The notes beneath the pieces were generated by a model. That model searched no databases and had not been told where the DNA came from. It saw nothing but the letters and a program-made list of their open reading frames with translations. From the NCBI GenBank assembly GCA_910577925.1, contig CAJTOI010000015.1, forward strand, positions 1-64,000: a DNA stretch of 64,000 nucleotides, given 5' to 3'. This DNA is from an uncultured Roseburia sp. (GTDB taxonomy: Bacteria; Bacillota; Clostridia; Lachnospirales; Lachnospiraceae). Shown here in pieces: positions 42,806 to 52,900 of this stretch (positions are counted from its first letter, which is position 1; the number at the start of each line of letters is the position of its first letter). Made by a program: the position numbers and the translations under genes.

Positions 42806-43273
42806 ATGAGAAGAAAAGACAGAGAAATCAAAAATTTTGCACGGATGACAGAAATTTTAAAGTCCTGCGGATGCTGCAGACTCGGTCTCGTCGATGCAGG
42901 CAGCGCATATATCGTTCCCATGAATTTCGGCTGTGAAATACAGGGAGATACCGTTTTTCTATATTTTCATTCCGTAAAAGAGGGACGAAAAATGAATTTG
43001 CTTTGGTCGCAGCCATCCGTGACTTTTGAGGCGGACTGCGGGCACGAACTGCTGGCGGCAGACATCGCCTGCGGCTTTTCTTACCGGTATCGGTGTGTGA
43101 TGGGAAAAGGAACTGTCGAGATTCTGGCGCAGGCAGACGATAAAATTTACGGATTGCAGAAAATCATGGAGCACTATTCAGGCGCAAAAGACCATACCTT
43201 CGATTTCCGGATGCTCGACCGCATTTATGTCTTAAGACTCACCGTCACAGAATGGTCATGCAAGGAACATTAA
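42806..43273 (+). CDS. pyridoxamine 5'-phosphate oxidase-family protein (Nim-like)
   Basis: A 155-aa flavin-binding split-barrel protein (MRRKDREIKNFARMTEILKS.., YIVPMNFGCEIQGDTVFLYF, FHSVKEGRKMNLLWSQP) of the family containing 5-nitroimidazole reductases NimA-like. GGAGGAATTTTT precedes the ATG. The role in this organism is unknown; FMN-dependent reduction of small molecules is the family theme. The 110 bases before it contain a short in-frame echo of an AraC tail (MTPTEFHKK at about 42756-42782). Confidence 0.82.
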   Translation: MRRKDREIKNFARMTEILKSCGCCRLGLVDAGSAYIVPMNFGCEIQGDTVFLYFHSVKEGRKMNLLWSQPSVTFEADCGHELLAADIACGFSYRYRCVMGKGTVEILAQADDKIYGLQKIMEHYSGAKDHTFDFRMLDRIYVLRLTVTEWSCKEH

Positions 43274-43375
43274 ATGAAAAAGCAGGGATTCCATTTGACG
43301 GATTTGTCGATAAACCCGTAATCCGCACACATGTAAGCCGCGCCGCCAGATGCCGTTTTTCATTCTGTTTGGGTC

Positions 43376-44668
43376 CTACTGCCGCATCGCATTCGGGTAT
43401 ATGCGCTCCATCCTGGCATCGTCAAAATGCGCATCCATCGCCTGCTCCCATCCGTACACCGCTTCCGCCCCCGCCGCGCGCGTGTCATACCGGATCAAAG
43501 CCAGCGCGGAGACCGCGATATCCGCAGCGAGAAACACCGCGAGAACCGCCGTTGGCACGCGCCCCGTCTTCTCTAATATGTAATTCACGAGACACACCGC
43601 CTTCGGATAAATTCCTTTGAGCCACACGACGGCCGCCATTCCCCAGAAAAAGCAGTAGAGCAGATTGATCCTGCCGCCCAGATTAAAGGGCATCCAGCTG
43701 TAATCCCAGAACACCTTTCCAAAGAAAATCTCCGTAAACACGCTGCAGATATACTCGTATGCGCCGCCCAGAAAAAAGCCGACCCAGAAAATATGGCGGT
43801 CCTCCTTTTCTCTGTCCTTATAGAGCAGCGCCGTCACCAGCGCGATCGCAAGTCCCCAGACAACGCTGAAAGGCCCCCAGACAAGGCTGCTCCTGCTCAT
43901 CCACACACCAGCGGTAACGCGGCAGAACAAGGTCTCCACGAGATCCCCCGCAAAGGCCCCGATCACAAAAAGCCAGAACAGTTCCGTAAGACTGCATTTT
44001 GCCGCCTCCGTTTCCGCTTCCTTTGCGCCATCCTGCAGAACGGACGGGTAAGACCGGCCGATTCGTCTCTCGATCCGCCCCGAGACGGCCGAAGCCAGTG
44101 CGAAGGTCCATCTCTGCAGCCTGTGGTTCCATCCGAGCAGTGCCGGAAGCTTTTCCCCTAAATGGTAAAGCGCTATCAGAGAACCGGCAAAATCCACAAA
44201 GCCGACGGCAAGGAGCAGCCAGATTGCCGCTTTTGCGAGCGTCTCCGGGAGCACGCGGTACAGCCCGAGAATCAGCCCGTTTCCGTACCGGACGGCCGCA
44301 ACGCCGAGGAGTCCCCAGAGCAGCGAATACTGCAGACAGATATATCCGTCAAAATTCCAACGCTTCCCCGAATAATCCCACCATTTTTTGTGTTTCATCC
44401 GCTCCAGCATTTTCGCCGCAAACCACTGCATGGCCGTCGCCGCCACGGCGCTGCCCAGAAAGAGGAAAAACACATCCTCCCTTAAGTCGCGGAGAAAAAC
44501 AGTCAGGAGTACTCCGGTAGCCCCGTAGAGAAAGCAAAACGGTCCCGAGGCAAAGCCCCGGTTCCTGAAATCCTTTTCTTTGATTGTCGCAACGGTCGTC
44601 TCGGCCAGCCATCCGAAAAAGGAATAGCAAAAAAAGAACACGGCCGTTTCATAAAATGTAATTCCCAT
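43376..44668 (-). CDS. CmpB-type (putative ABC transporter permease) membrane protein, duplicated
   Basis: A 430-aa membrane protein with two tandem copies of the CmpB-like domain. The first has FFGWLAETTVATIKEKDFRN, GFASGPFCFLYG and WDYSGKRWNFDGYICLQYS. The second has AGDLVETLFCRVTAGVWMSR, SSLVWGPFSVVWG and WDYSWMPFNLGGRINLLYC. Each copy ends with a WD(Y)S..FN-G segment. The family is annotated as a putative ABC permease, but its true function is not established. It stands alone on the minus strand. Confidence 0.8.
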   Translation of the reverse strand: MGITFYETAVFFFCYSFFGWLAETTVATIKEKDFRNRGFASGPFCFLYGATGVLLTVFLRDLREDVFFLFLGSAVAATAMQWFAAKMLERMKHKKWWDYSGKRWNFDGYICLQYSLLWGLLGVAAVRYGNGLILGLYRVLPETLAKAAIWLLLAVGFVDFAGSLIALYHLGEKLPALLGWNHRLQRWTFALASAVSGRIERRIGRSYPSVLQDGAKEAETEAAKCSLTELFWLFVIGAFAGDLVETLFCRVTAGVWMSRSSLVWGPFSVVWGLAIALVTALLYKDREKEDRHIFWVGFFLGGAYEYICSVFTEIFFGKVFWDYSWMPFNLGGRINLLYCFFWGMAAVVWLKGIYPKAVCLVNYILEKTGRVPTAVLAVFLAADIAVSALALIRYDTRAAGAEAVYGWEQAMDAHFDDARMERIYPNAMRQ

Positions 44669-44708
44669 ACTGTCTCTCCTTCGCAGACATTTTTATCCTC
44701 TGTGTATC

Positions 44709-46046
44709 CTACCCTCCGTATCCGTACCGCTTTCTGTATCTCAGAAACATAACGGCAGACAGGACAAGCGCCATAAGCTCCGCCGCGGGCGTCGCCAGCC
44801 AGACGCCGTTCACTCCAAAAACCGCGGGAAGTACAAGCATCGCGATCAGCATAAACACAAACGAACGCGAAAATGCGAGGACAGCCGACACTACGCCGTT
44901 TGACAGCGCCGTAAACATTCCGCTCGCAAAAATATTAAAACCGATAAAAAGCAGTGCCGCCGTGCAGATCCGGTTCCCCGTCGCCGCAAGCTCATACACC
45001 GGATTATCGGGACGTGCAAACACCGACACCAGCGGCCGCGTCAGCAGAAAAGACGCCGCTGCCGTCAGCACGGAAATCCCCGCAATCACCCCAAGGCTGA
45101 CCGCAATTAACTTTTTTAATTTCCCGCGGTTTTTCTCCCCGTAATAATAGCTGATCATCGGAGCCACACCATAAGAATACCCCGTATAAAGAGAACTTGC
45201 AAACATTAATACATACATGATAATCGTGACCGCCGCGACGCCGTCCTCCCCGACATAGCGGAGCATGGTCCAGTTAAACATCATCGTGACAATCCCGGTG
45301 ACAAGCGCGGTTGCCATCTCGGAGCACCCGTTTGAAGACGCATTCACAAGTGTCTTAAAGCGAAATACCGGTTTTGTAAAGTGCAGCAGGCTCTTTTTCC
45401 GGCTAAACAAGGCAAGTCCCGCGACTGCCGTCACGGAATATCCAAGCCCCGTCGCAACCGCCGCCCCGCCGATTCCCGTCTGAAATACGGCAAGGAACAC
45501 ATAGTCGAGCACCATATTGAGGACACCGCCCGTCACGGAACAGACGAGCGAAAGCGCCGCCTTTTCGCTGGCAATCATATAGAGCGTAAAATTATTCATC
45601 AGAAGAATCGGAACGGTAAAAATCAGGTAGCGGCTCAGATACGTCACGCAGTATCCCTCCACCGCCGCCGAGAGATTCATTCCTGCAAAAATGCGGTCCA
45701 TCAGAAGATACCCGAGCGCGCACATCACGATTCCCACAACCACATTTACGAGAATCAGAAACGTAAAATCTTCCCGCGCCTCCCCGGTCTTCTGCTCTCC
45801 CATCTTTTTCATAATGACCGCGCTGCCCCCGGTCGCAAGCATCGTGGAAACCGCAGTGACAAGCTGAATGACCGGCGCGGTCAGATTGATGGCCGACAGC
45901 GCGTCGGTGCCGATCAGATTCGACACAAACAGTCCGTCAACCATCGTGTAAAATGACATAAACACCGTCATCGCAATCGTCGGGACCGCAAATTTTAAGA
46001 TATTTTTCAATGTCACAGGTTTTAAATATACATGTTGTTCATCCAT
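44709..46046 (-). CDS. MATE-family efflux transporter
   Basis: A 445-aa exporter with about 12 transmembrane segments (TLKNILKFAVPTIAMTVFMS, FYTMVDGLFVSNLIGTDALS, GGSAVIMKKMGEQKTGEARE). The branch resembles NorM/MepA-like clostridial MATE proteins. It is divergent from a MerR-type regulator, and its promoter has the long-spacer geometry of MerR-activated genes, so it is probably drug- or metabolite-inducible. GGGAGAATAT gives a modest ribosome site. Confidence 0.9.
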   Translation of the reverse strand: MDEQHVYLKPVTLKNILKFAVPTIAMTVFMSFYTMVDGLFVSNLIGTDALSAINLTAPVIQLVTAVSTMLATGGSAVIMKKMGEQKTGEAREDFTFLILVNVVVGIVMCALGYLLMDRIFAGMNLSAAVEGYCVTYLSRYLIFTVPILLMNNFTLYMIASEKAALSLVCSVTGGVLNMVLDYVFLAVFQTGIGGAAVATGLGYSVTAVAGLALFSRKKSLLHFTKPVFRFKTLVNASSNGCSEMATALVTGIVTMMFNWTMLRYVGEDGVAAVTIIMYVLMFASSLYTGYSYGVAPMISYYYGEKNRGKLKKLIAVSLGVIAGISVLTAAASFLLTRPLVSVFARPDNPVYELAATGNRICTAALLFIGFNIFASGMFTALSNGVVSAVLAFSRSFVFMLIAMLVLPAVFGVNGVWLATPAAELMALVLSAVMFLRYRKRYGYGG

Positions 46047-46088
46047 AAATATTCTCCCTTCGTCTTGTATTTACCCCTTACCTGTCGT

Positions 46089-46119
46089 ATGATAAACCAT
46101 ACAGTAACTGTACAGTCAA
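46089..46119 (-). promoter_or_regulatory. MerR-type promoter of the MATE gene
   Basis: Minus-strand -35 TTGACT (46114-46119) and -10 TATCAT (46089-46094) are separated by 19 bases instead of 17. The spacer holds a perfect 13-base dyad (plus strand TACAGTAACTGTA, 46100-46112). This is the classical layout of promoters that MerR-family proteins activate by DNA distortion. Confidence 0.85.
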
Positions 46120-46138
46120 GCGCAAAAAGAGGGAACCC

Positions 46139-46966
46139 ATGAACAAAAACGAAAAAATGCTCACCATCGGCCAATTTGCGGCGCTGCACGGCATCAACAA
46201 AAAGACGCTGATGTGGTACGACGAAATCGGCCTGTTTCATCCCGCCGCGGTCAACCCCGAAAACGGCTACCGCTGCTATAATTACCGTCAGAGCCCCGTT
46301 CTCGAAACGATTCTGCTGATGCGGGAGCTTGACGTGTCCGTCCCGGAAATACGGGACTTTCTGAAAGACCGCTCCGCCGAAAATTTCAACCGTATTCTGG
46401 AAGAAAAAATTGCCGATCTGGATCAGCAGCTGATGCATCTTGCGGCAGTCCGCAACACCCTGTCGAACCGCAGACAGGACATGATGACTTTACTGACGAT
46501 GGATCTGTCTAAGATCAGTATCATCGAAAAAGAAGAACGCTGCCTTGTCACCGTAGACATAGACAGACATACGTCCTTTGAAAAAGAAGTGGAATTGATT
46601 ACGGCAAAAACGGAAGCATACCGTCTCGGCCGTCTGCACGACGCCTCCTACGGCTCCATGCTTCCCGCCGCAAGCCTGCTTCGCGGCGATTTTGACGACT
46701 ACACAAAACTGTTTATCGAAATCCCCTTCCTAAAGCCGGAAAAAAATCTGCACATACAGCCGGGCGGACGCTACCTGAGAGCATTCCACAAAGGCGCATG
46801 GGACGGGATTCCGAGGCGGTATGAGGAAATCCTTGCCTACGCCGCGCAAAACGGGCTGACTCTCTTTGGCTATTCCTACGAAAAGGGGATCAACGAGACC
46901 GTCATCGACCGGATTGAGGATTATATCGTACAGATTGAAATCCCCCTGTCTTCCGCCTCCTCCTGA
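46139..46966 (+). CDS. MerR-family regulator with GyrI-like effector domain
   Basis: A 275-aa activator. The N-terminal domain has MLTIGQFAALHGINKKTLMW and YDEIGLFHPAAVNPENGYRC, the MerR helix-turn-helix and wing. A coiled linker (about 85-115) follows, and then a C-terminal domain of about 150 residues resembling the GyrI/BmrR drug-binding fold (IPRRYEEILAYAAQNGLTLF). It is divergent from the MATE gene, with the dyad-containing 19-bp-spacer promoter in between. The layout parallels BmrR-Bmr. Confidence 0.88.
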   Translation: MNKNEKMLTIGQFAALHGINKKTLMWYDEIGLFHPAAVNPENGYRCYNYRQSPVLETILLMRELDVSVPEIRDFLKDRSAENFNRILEEKIADLDQQLMHLAAVRNTLSNRRQDMMTLLTMDLSKISIIEKEERCLVTVDIDRHTSFEKEVELITAKTEAYRLGRLHDASYGSMLPAASLLRGDFDDYTKLFIEIPFLKPEKNLHIQPGGRYLRAFHKGAWDGIPRRYEEILAYAAQNGLTLFGYSYEKGINETVIDRIEDYIVQIEIPLSSASS

Positions 46967-47049
46967 GATCAGGAAAAGGGGCCATACGATAGCCTTTTTC
47001 TCCGGGCTGTGGTAAAATACAGGCAAAGCAAAAGAAAGGCGGACTACAG

Positions 47050-47853
47050 ATGAATCATCAAACAACGGTCACCGAAAAACTGCCGTTTCCGGACAACATG
47101 AATTTTCGTGAGCTCGGAGGCTATGAATCCGCAGACGGCAGACACGTAAAACACCATATGTTCTACCGCAGCGGAATGCTCTGCGACCTCACGGACAGCG
47201 CGGACAGAGCGGCATTTGAAAAACTGCGGATCAAGACGATTCTTGATTTCCGGAGCAACGGGGAAGCCGACGCGGCTCCCGACCCGGCATTTGAGGGAAC
47301 AGACTATGTCCATGTCTGTGCGCTGTATGCGGATGACGGAACGGAAGTCGATTTTTCCCCTTCCGATATCCGGAATATGTTCACGGACCCGGGCACAATC
47401 GCCGAGCAGACCGGCCGTATGCTTGCGGACATGTATCAAAGCATGGCATTTAAAAATCCGGGGTTCCGGAGACTGTTTTCCGAAATCGAGCAGGGCAATG
47501 TGCCGATCCTGTTTCATTGTACGGCCGGAAAAGACCGCACGGGCGTAGCGGCAATGCTGATTCTGCTCGCGCTCGGAGTCGACGAAGCGGCTGTCCTCCG
47601 CGACTATGAGCTCACCAACCTCTATCGAAAAGATGCGATTGAAGCGGCGGCATCCCATCACACCGACCGCTTTGCCGGGATGCCGGAGCTTAAGGCCATG
47701 TTCGCCCTGATGGAAGGGGTTGACCGAACATCGGCAGAATGTACGCTGAATGCAATCAAAGAAACCTACGGAAACTACGACGCGTATTTTGAGGCGGAAT
47801 ACGGGCTGACAAACGAGAAGCTTACGGCATTGAGAGACCGCTTTCTCGAGTGA
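47050..47853 (+). CDS. tyrosine/phosphoinositide phosphatase (Y_phosphatase3 type)
   Basis: A 267-aa protein with the P-loop HCTAGKDRTGVAAML, whose Cys is the nucleophile, and the N-terminal FPDNMNFRELGGYESADGR motif. This is the family of bacterial LipA/PtpB-like protein tyrosine and phosphoinositide phosphatases. No signal peptide was seen. An AAGGCGG ribosome site lies upstream. It stands alone after the MerR gene. The substrate is unknown. Confidence 0.85.
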   Translation: MNHQTTVTEKLPFPDNMNFRELGGYESADGRHVKHHMFYRSGMLCDLTDSADRAAFEKLRIKTILDFRSNGEADAAPDPAFEGTDYVHVCALYADDGTEVDFSPSDIRNMFTDPGTIAEQTGRMLADMYQSMAFKNPGFRRLFSEIEQGNVPILFHCTAGKDRTGVAAMLILLALGVDEAAVLRDYELTNLYRKDAIEAAASHHTDRFAGMPELKAMFALMEGVDRTSAECTLNAIKETYGNYDAYFEAEYGLTNEKLTALRDRFLE

Positions 47854-47931
47854 CGCACCGCGGCAGCGCACCGGTACGGAAAGCGAGCGTAAACATTGAA
47901 AAAGGAGCAGAAAACGATGGCGCAAAAATGA

Positions 47932-48350
47932 AAGGACGAGCGTTTCCGGCGTTCGGCCTACCGGCTTCTTTTGAATATTTTCCGGACAGGACTGTTCGAA
48001 AACCCTTATCTGGACATCGAGGAATCCGTAAAGACCGTAGGGTGCCCCGCATTTGCCGAAAAGGGATATGAGTCCCAGCTAAAGTCCGTCACCCTGTTAA
48101 AAAACAAAAATCATACGCTCCCCTTAAAAGAAGGACTGCGCGTGTATGTGCCGGACCGGTTCATAAAATCCTACCTGAACTTTATGAGCAAGCCCACCGG
48201 TGACAGACATGTGGTTCCGGCCGGAAAAAAAGCCGCTTCGGACTATTTTCAGGTGGTCGACACACCGGATGCGGCAGACGCGGCATTATGCTTTATCGAA
48301 TCCCCCGTCTCGGTTGGATACGACCCGAACGGCCGCAGCGCAGGCGGACA
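47932..48350 (+). pseudogene. internal fragment of a GH3 glycosidase
   Basis: The frame reads DERFRRSAYRLLLNIFRTG, LFENPYLDIEESVKTVGCPA, QLKSVTLLKNKNHTLPLKEG and ..LCFIESPVSVGYD, matching the region around the end of the catalytic domain and the start of the second domain of GH3 xylosidase/glucosidase-like proteins. No catalytic part precedes it. An ATG with AAGGAG at about 47917 runs only four codons (MAQK) into TGA just before the fragment. After about residue 120 the similarity stops; the frame then runs antisense into gltD. Remnant. Confidence 0.7.
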
Positions 48351-48390
48351 CGCCGATACCAAAAAACGGCTCAAAGCAGTCATAACCGGC

Positions 48391-48423
48391 AAAAGGACGG
48401 CACGCACGGCGCGCCGTCCTTTT
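48391..48423. terminator. bidirectional terminator between the GH3 fragment and gltD
   Basis: A perfect 11-bp stem (AAAAGGACGGC at 48391-48401, GCCGTCCTTTT at 48413-48423) with an 11-base loop. T-runs on both strands come from the ends of the stem. It lies 9 bases past the gltD stop and should end gltBD transcription. Confidence 0.75.
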
Positions 48424-48431
48424 GTGTTCTG

Positions 48432-49916
48432 TCACAGATTCGAATACCCCATGAGGCTCTCGTCCACCTCTCTCGCCGCCTCACGGCCCTCGCGTATCGC
48501 CCAGACGACAAGCGACTGCCCTCTGCGCACATCCCCGGCCGCAAAGACGTGTTTTACGCCGGTCGCATAAGACCCTTCCGCGGTCGCGACATTGGTCCTG
48601 TCATCAAGCGCCACGCCGAACGCATCCGCCGCATATTTCTCGGCGCCCAGAAATCCCGCGGCGATCAGCACCAGATCGGCCTCAAGCTTCTGCTCGGAGC
48701 CTGCGATCTCCTCCATCGCCATTCGGCCGGTCTTCTCGTCTTTTCTGCGCGCAAGCTTCACCGTCACAAGGCCGCACACATTGCCGTTCTTGTCTTTTAA
48801 AAACTCCTTTACCGTCGTCTCGTAAACACGCGGATCGTGCCCGAATACGGCGATGGCCTCCTCCTGCCCGTAATCGGTCTTGCAGACCTTCGGCCACTCG
48901 GGCCACGGATTATCTTCCGCACGCACATCCGGGGCTTTCGGCATCATCTCAAGCTGCGTCACGGCCGCGCAGCCGTGGCGGATCGCCGTGCCCACACAGT
49001 CGTTTCCGGTATCTCCGCCGCCGATGATGACAACCTTTTTCCCTTTCGCGGAAATATAGCTGTTGTCTTTCAGGCCGGAGTCAAGCAGGCTCTTCGTCGT
49101 CGCCCGAAGAAAGTCCACCGCAAAATAAATCCCGCCGGCATCTCTCCCCGGCGCCTTGATGTCCCGCGGGTTTTTCGCCCCGCAGGCCAGGATCACGCGG
49201 TCGTAATTCTTCAAAAGCTTTGCCGCCTTTATGTCCCTGCCCACGTTGACGCCGCACTCAAACGCGACGCCCTCCTCTTTCATCACCGCAAGCTTGCGCT
49301 CGATCACCTGCTTGTCAAGCTTCATATTCGGAATCCCGTACATCAAAAGCCCGCCCGCGCGGTCGTCGCGCTCATACACCGTGACCGAATGGCCTCGCTT
49401 ATTGAGCTGGTCCGCCGCCGCAAGACCGGCCGGTCCCGAGCCGATGACGGCTATCTTTTTCCCCGTGCGCACCCGCGGGGGCTTTGCCGCCGCATAGCCC
49501 GCCCGATAGGCGTGCTCGATGATTCCGCGCTCGTTTTCCTTGCAGGTCACCGCATCCTCCCAGTGCCCGCAGGTGCAGGCCGCCTCACACAGCGCCGGAC
49601 ACACCCGCGACGTAAATTCCGGAAAATTATTTGTCTTCTTCAACCGGCTGTATGCCTGCTCCAGATTTCCGGTGTATACCAGATCATTCCACTCGGGAAT
49701 CAGATTGTGCAGCGGACAGCCGGAAGTCATACCCATAAGTTCCATCCCCGACTGGCAGAACGGCACGCCGCAGTTCATGCAGCGGGCGCCCTGCAGACGC
49801 TGCTTTTCCGCGGACAAAGGCACGTGAAACTCGTTGAAATTTTGGATGCGCTCCTGCGGCGCCGCCGCTCTCGCATCCTCCCTGTCATATTCCATAAATC
49901 CTGTTGGCTTTCCCAT
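48432..49916 (-). CDS. gltD: glutamate synthase (NADPH) small subunit
   Basis: Supplies electrons from NADPH through FAD and Fe-S clusters to the large subunit. The 494-aa protein has the Cys-rich N-terminal region RCMNCGVPFCQSGMELMGMT and CPALCEAACTCGHWEDAVTC for two 4Fe-4S clusters, the FAD site AVIGSGPAGLAAADQLNKRG, and the NADPH site VVIIGGGDTGNDCVGTAIRH. The ATG at 49916 (MGKPTGFMEYDRED) is preceded by GGTGATTAAG; an alternative GTG is 9 bases upstream. It follows gltB by 23 bases. Confidence 0.95.
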   Translation of the reverse strand: MGKPTGFMEYDREDARAAAPQERIQNFNEFHVPLSAEKQRLQGARCMNCGVPFCQSGMELMGMTSGCPLHNLIPEWNDLVYTGNLEQAYSRLKKTNNFPEFTSRVCPALCEAACTCGHWEDAVTCKENERGIIEHAYRAGYAAAKPPRVRTGKKIAVIGSGPAGLAAADQLNKRGHSVTVYERDDRAGGLLMYGIPNMKLDKQVIERKLAVMKEEGVAFECGVNVGRDIKAAKLLKNYDRVILACGAKNPRDIKAPGRDAGGIYFAVDFLRATTKSLLDSGLKDNSYISAKGKKVVIIGGGDTGNDCVGTAIRHGCAAVTQLEMMPKAPDVRAEDNPWPEWPKVCKTDYGQEEAIAVFGHDPRVYETTVKEFLKDKNGNVCGLVTVKLARRKDEKTGRMAMEEIAGSEQKLEADLVLIAAGFLGAEKYAADAFGVALDDRTNVATAEGSYATGVKHVFAAGDVRRGQSLVVWAIREGREAAREVDESLMGYSNL

Positions 49917-49939
49917 CTTAATCACCGTCCCCTTTCCCG

Positions 49940-52900
49940 CTAGTCTCTGGTATTCGCATAAAACGCTTCAATCTGTGCCTGCTCGGAGGAAAGTCCCTTC
50001 TCCTCCATCTGCACAATCGCCATCAGCATACGATTGTAATCGTAGGGGATTACTTTCTTGAACTTTGGCAGATACGCGCTGAAATGGTCGAGAATCTCCT
50101 TGCCCTTCTCGGAATTTGTCAGCGCCACATGCTCTTTTATCATCTCTTTGAGCTCCATCACGTCATACTTGTTTGCGACTTCCTCGGAACCTACCATCTC
50201 CTTGTTGATTCTGGTGTAGAGGTCATTGTCCTCGTCAAGCACGTAGGCGATGCCGCCGCTCATGCCTGCCGCAAAGTTTTTGCCGGTCTTCCCGAGCACG
50301 ACCACACGCCCGCCGGTCATATACTCGCATCCGTGGTCGCCGACCCCCTCCACGACCGCGGAAGCGCCCGAATTGCGCACACAGAACCGCTCTCCGGCCA
50401 CGCCGCTGATAAAGGCTTTGCCGCTCGTCGCCCCGTAGAGCGCCACATTTCCGATAATGATATTCTCATCCTTTTTGTATTTCACACCCGCCGGCGCGTA
50501 GACGACGAGCTTTCCGCCGGAAAGTCCCTTGCCGAAATAATCGTTGGAATCCCCGACAAGCTCCAGCGTCAGCCCTCTCGGGATAAACGCCCCGAAACTC
50601 TGTCCTCCGGCGCCGCTGCACTTGACGATAAACGTATCCTCCGGCAGACCCTCGCCGCCGCTGTGCTTTGTGATCTCGGACCCGAAAATGGTTCCGAACG
50701 AACGGTCGGTATTTGTGACCTCCACGGCGATACTCCGGCGCTGTCCCTGCTCCAACGCACTCTTTAACTGCTTTAACAGCACCGTCATATCCTTCGTCTT
50801 CTCCAGCTCGAAATCATAGACCTGCTTCGGGTCGAACGTGACTTTCTCCTTCGGGCCCGCATACGGATTGTTCAGAATCCTGGAAAGGTCAATCTCCTTT
50901 TCTCTCCCCTTTAAATCTTCACGCACTTTGAGCAGATCGCTTCTTCCGACCATCTCGTCAATCGTGCGGCAGCCCAATTTCGCCATATATTCCCGCAGCT
51001 CCTGCGCGATAAAGCGCATGAAATTCTCCACGTATTCCGGCTTGCCCGCAAACCGTTTGCGCAGCGCGGGATTCTGCGTTGCGATTCCGGCCGGGCAGGT
51101 GTCCAGATTGCAGACGCGCATCATCACGCAGCCCAGCGTCACAAGCGGCGCCGTCGCAAAGCCGAACTCCTCGGCACCGAGCAGTGCCGCCGTCGCCACG
51201 TCCCGGCCGCTCATCAGCTTGCCGTCCGTCTCGATGCGCACCTTATTGCGCAGCCCGTTCCGAATCAGCGTCTGGTGCGTCTCCGCAAGCCCGAGCTCCC
51301 AGGGCAGCCCGGCGTTGTGAATCGAGCTTGCCGGCGCGGCCCCGGTGCCGCCGTCGTAGCCCGAGATCAGAACGACCTGCGCGCCCGCTTTCGCAACGCC
51401 GGCTGCCACCGTGCCGACGCCCGCCTCGGAGACCAGCTTTACCGTGATCCGCGCGTCGCGGTTTGCATTCTTTAAATCGAAAATCAGCTGCTCCAAATCC
51501 TCGATGGAATAAATGTCGTGGTGCGGCGGCGGCGATATCAGCGACACGCCCGGCGTCGAGAGCCTCGTCTTTGCAATCCACGGGTACACCTTTTTGCCGG
51601 GCAGATGTCCGCCCTCGCCGGGCTTCGCCCCCTGCGCCATTTTAATCTGTATCTCCTGCGCGCTGACAAGGTACCGGCTCGTCACGCCGAAGCGCCCGGA
51701 CGCCACCTGCTTGATCGCCGAACAGCGGTTTACGCGGCTGTCTTTGCTCGCGATGCGCTCCGCATCCTCGCCGCCCTCGCCCGAGTTTGACTTTCCGTGC
51801 AGGCGGTTCATCGCAATCGCTAACGTCTCGTGAGCCTCCTGCGAGATCGAGCCGTAGGACATCGCTCCCGTCTTAAAGCGCTTCACGATGGACTCCACGC
51901 TCTCGACCTCCTCGAGCGGAACCCCTTTCTTCGGATAATTAAAATCCATCAGGCCGCGCAGCGTAATCTGCTGCTCCTCTTTATTCACAAGCGCCGTGTA
52001 CTGCAGAAACAGCCCGTAATCCCCGCGCCTTGTCGCCTCCTGCAGCAGATGGATCGTCGCCGGATTATAAAGATGCGGGTCGGCGCCGCTGCGCATCTTG
52101 TGGCGCCCTCTGCTGTCTAACGTCAGATCATTTTCGAGTCCGAGCGGGTCATACGCCGCAGAGTGGAGCTCGTTGACATCCTCCTCAATGTCGCGGAGCG
52201 TGATCCCGCCGATGCGGCTCACGGTGTTCGTGAAATATTTATCGATAATCTCCCCGTCGATGCCGACGGCCTCAAAAATCTTAGAACCCTCGTAGGACTG
52301 AATCGTCGAGATGCCCATCTTCGACGCAATCTTGACAATCCCGTTTAAGATCGCGGCGTTGTAATCCGCGACCGCCGCGTAATAATCCTTGTCAAGCATA
52401 TGCTCATCCACGAGCTGTTTTACCGTATCCTGCGCCAGGTACGGGTTAATCGCACAGGCGCCGTAGCCCAGCAGCGCCGCAAAATGATGCACCTCCCGCG
52501 GCTCACCGGACTCTAAAATCATCGCGACGGACGTTCTCTTTTTCGTGCGCACCAGATGCTGCTGCAGCGCGGAGACGGCGAGCAGCGACGGAATCGGCAC
52601 ATGGTTCTCGTCAATGCCGCGGTCGGACAGAATCAGGATATTCGCCCCGTCCCGGTACGCGCGGTCCGCCTCCACGCACAGGCGGTCGAGCGCCCGCTCA
52701 AGGCTCGTATTTTTATAATAAATAATCGGAATGACCGCAACCTTAAACCCGTCGACCTTCATCGCCTTGATTTTCATTAAATCCGTGTTCGTCAAAATCG
52801 GATTATTGACTTTTAAAACTTTGCAGTTCTCCGCCTTTTCCTCGAGCAGGTTTCCGTCCTCGCCGATATACACCGTCGTCGAAGTCACAACCTTCTCGCG

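Noticed and set aside
47044..47925. Minus-strand open frame of 293 codons opposite the tyrosine phosphatase
   Set aside because: The plus-strand gene has the phosphatase P-loop and a ribosome site; the antisense frame has no recognisable domain.
48837..49943. Long plus-strand open frame of 368 codons opposite gltD
   Set aside because: It lies wholly antisense to a fully recognisable gltD and is rich in Arg/His as expected for the shadow of a GC-rich gene; no ribosome site or family motif.
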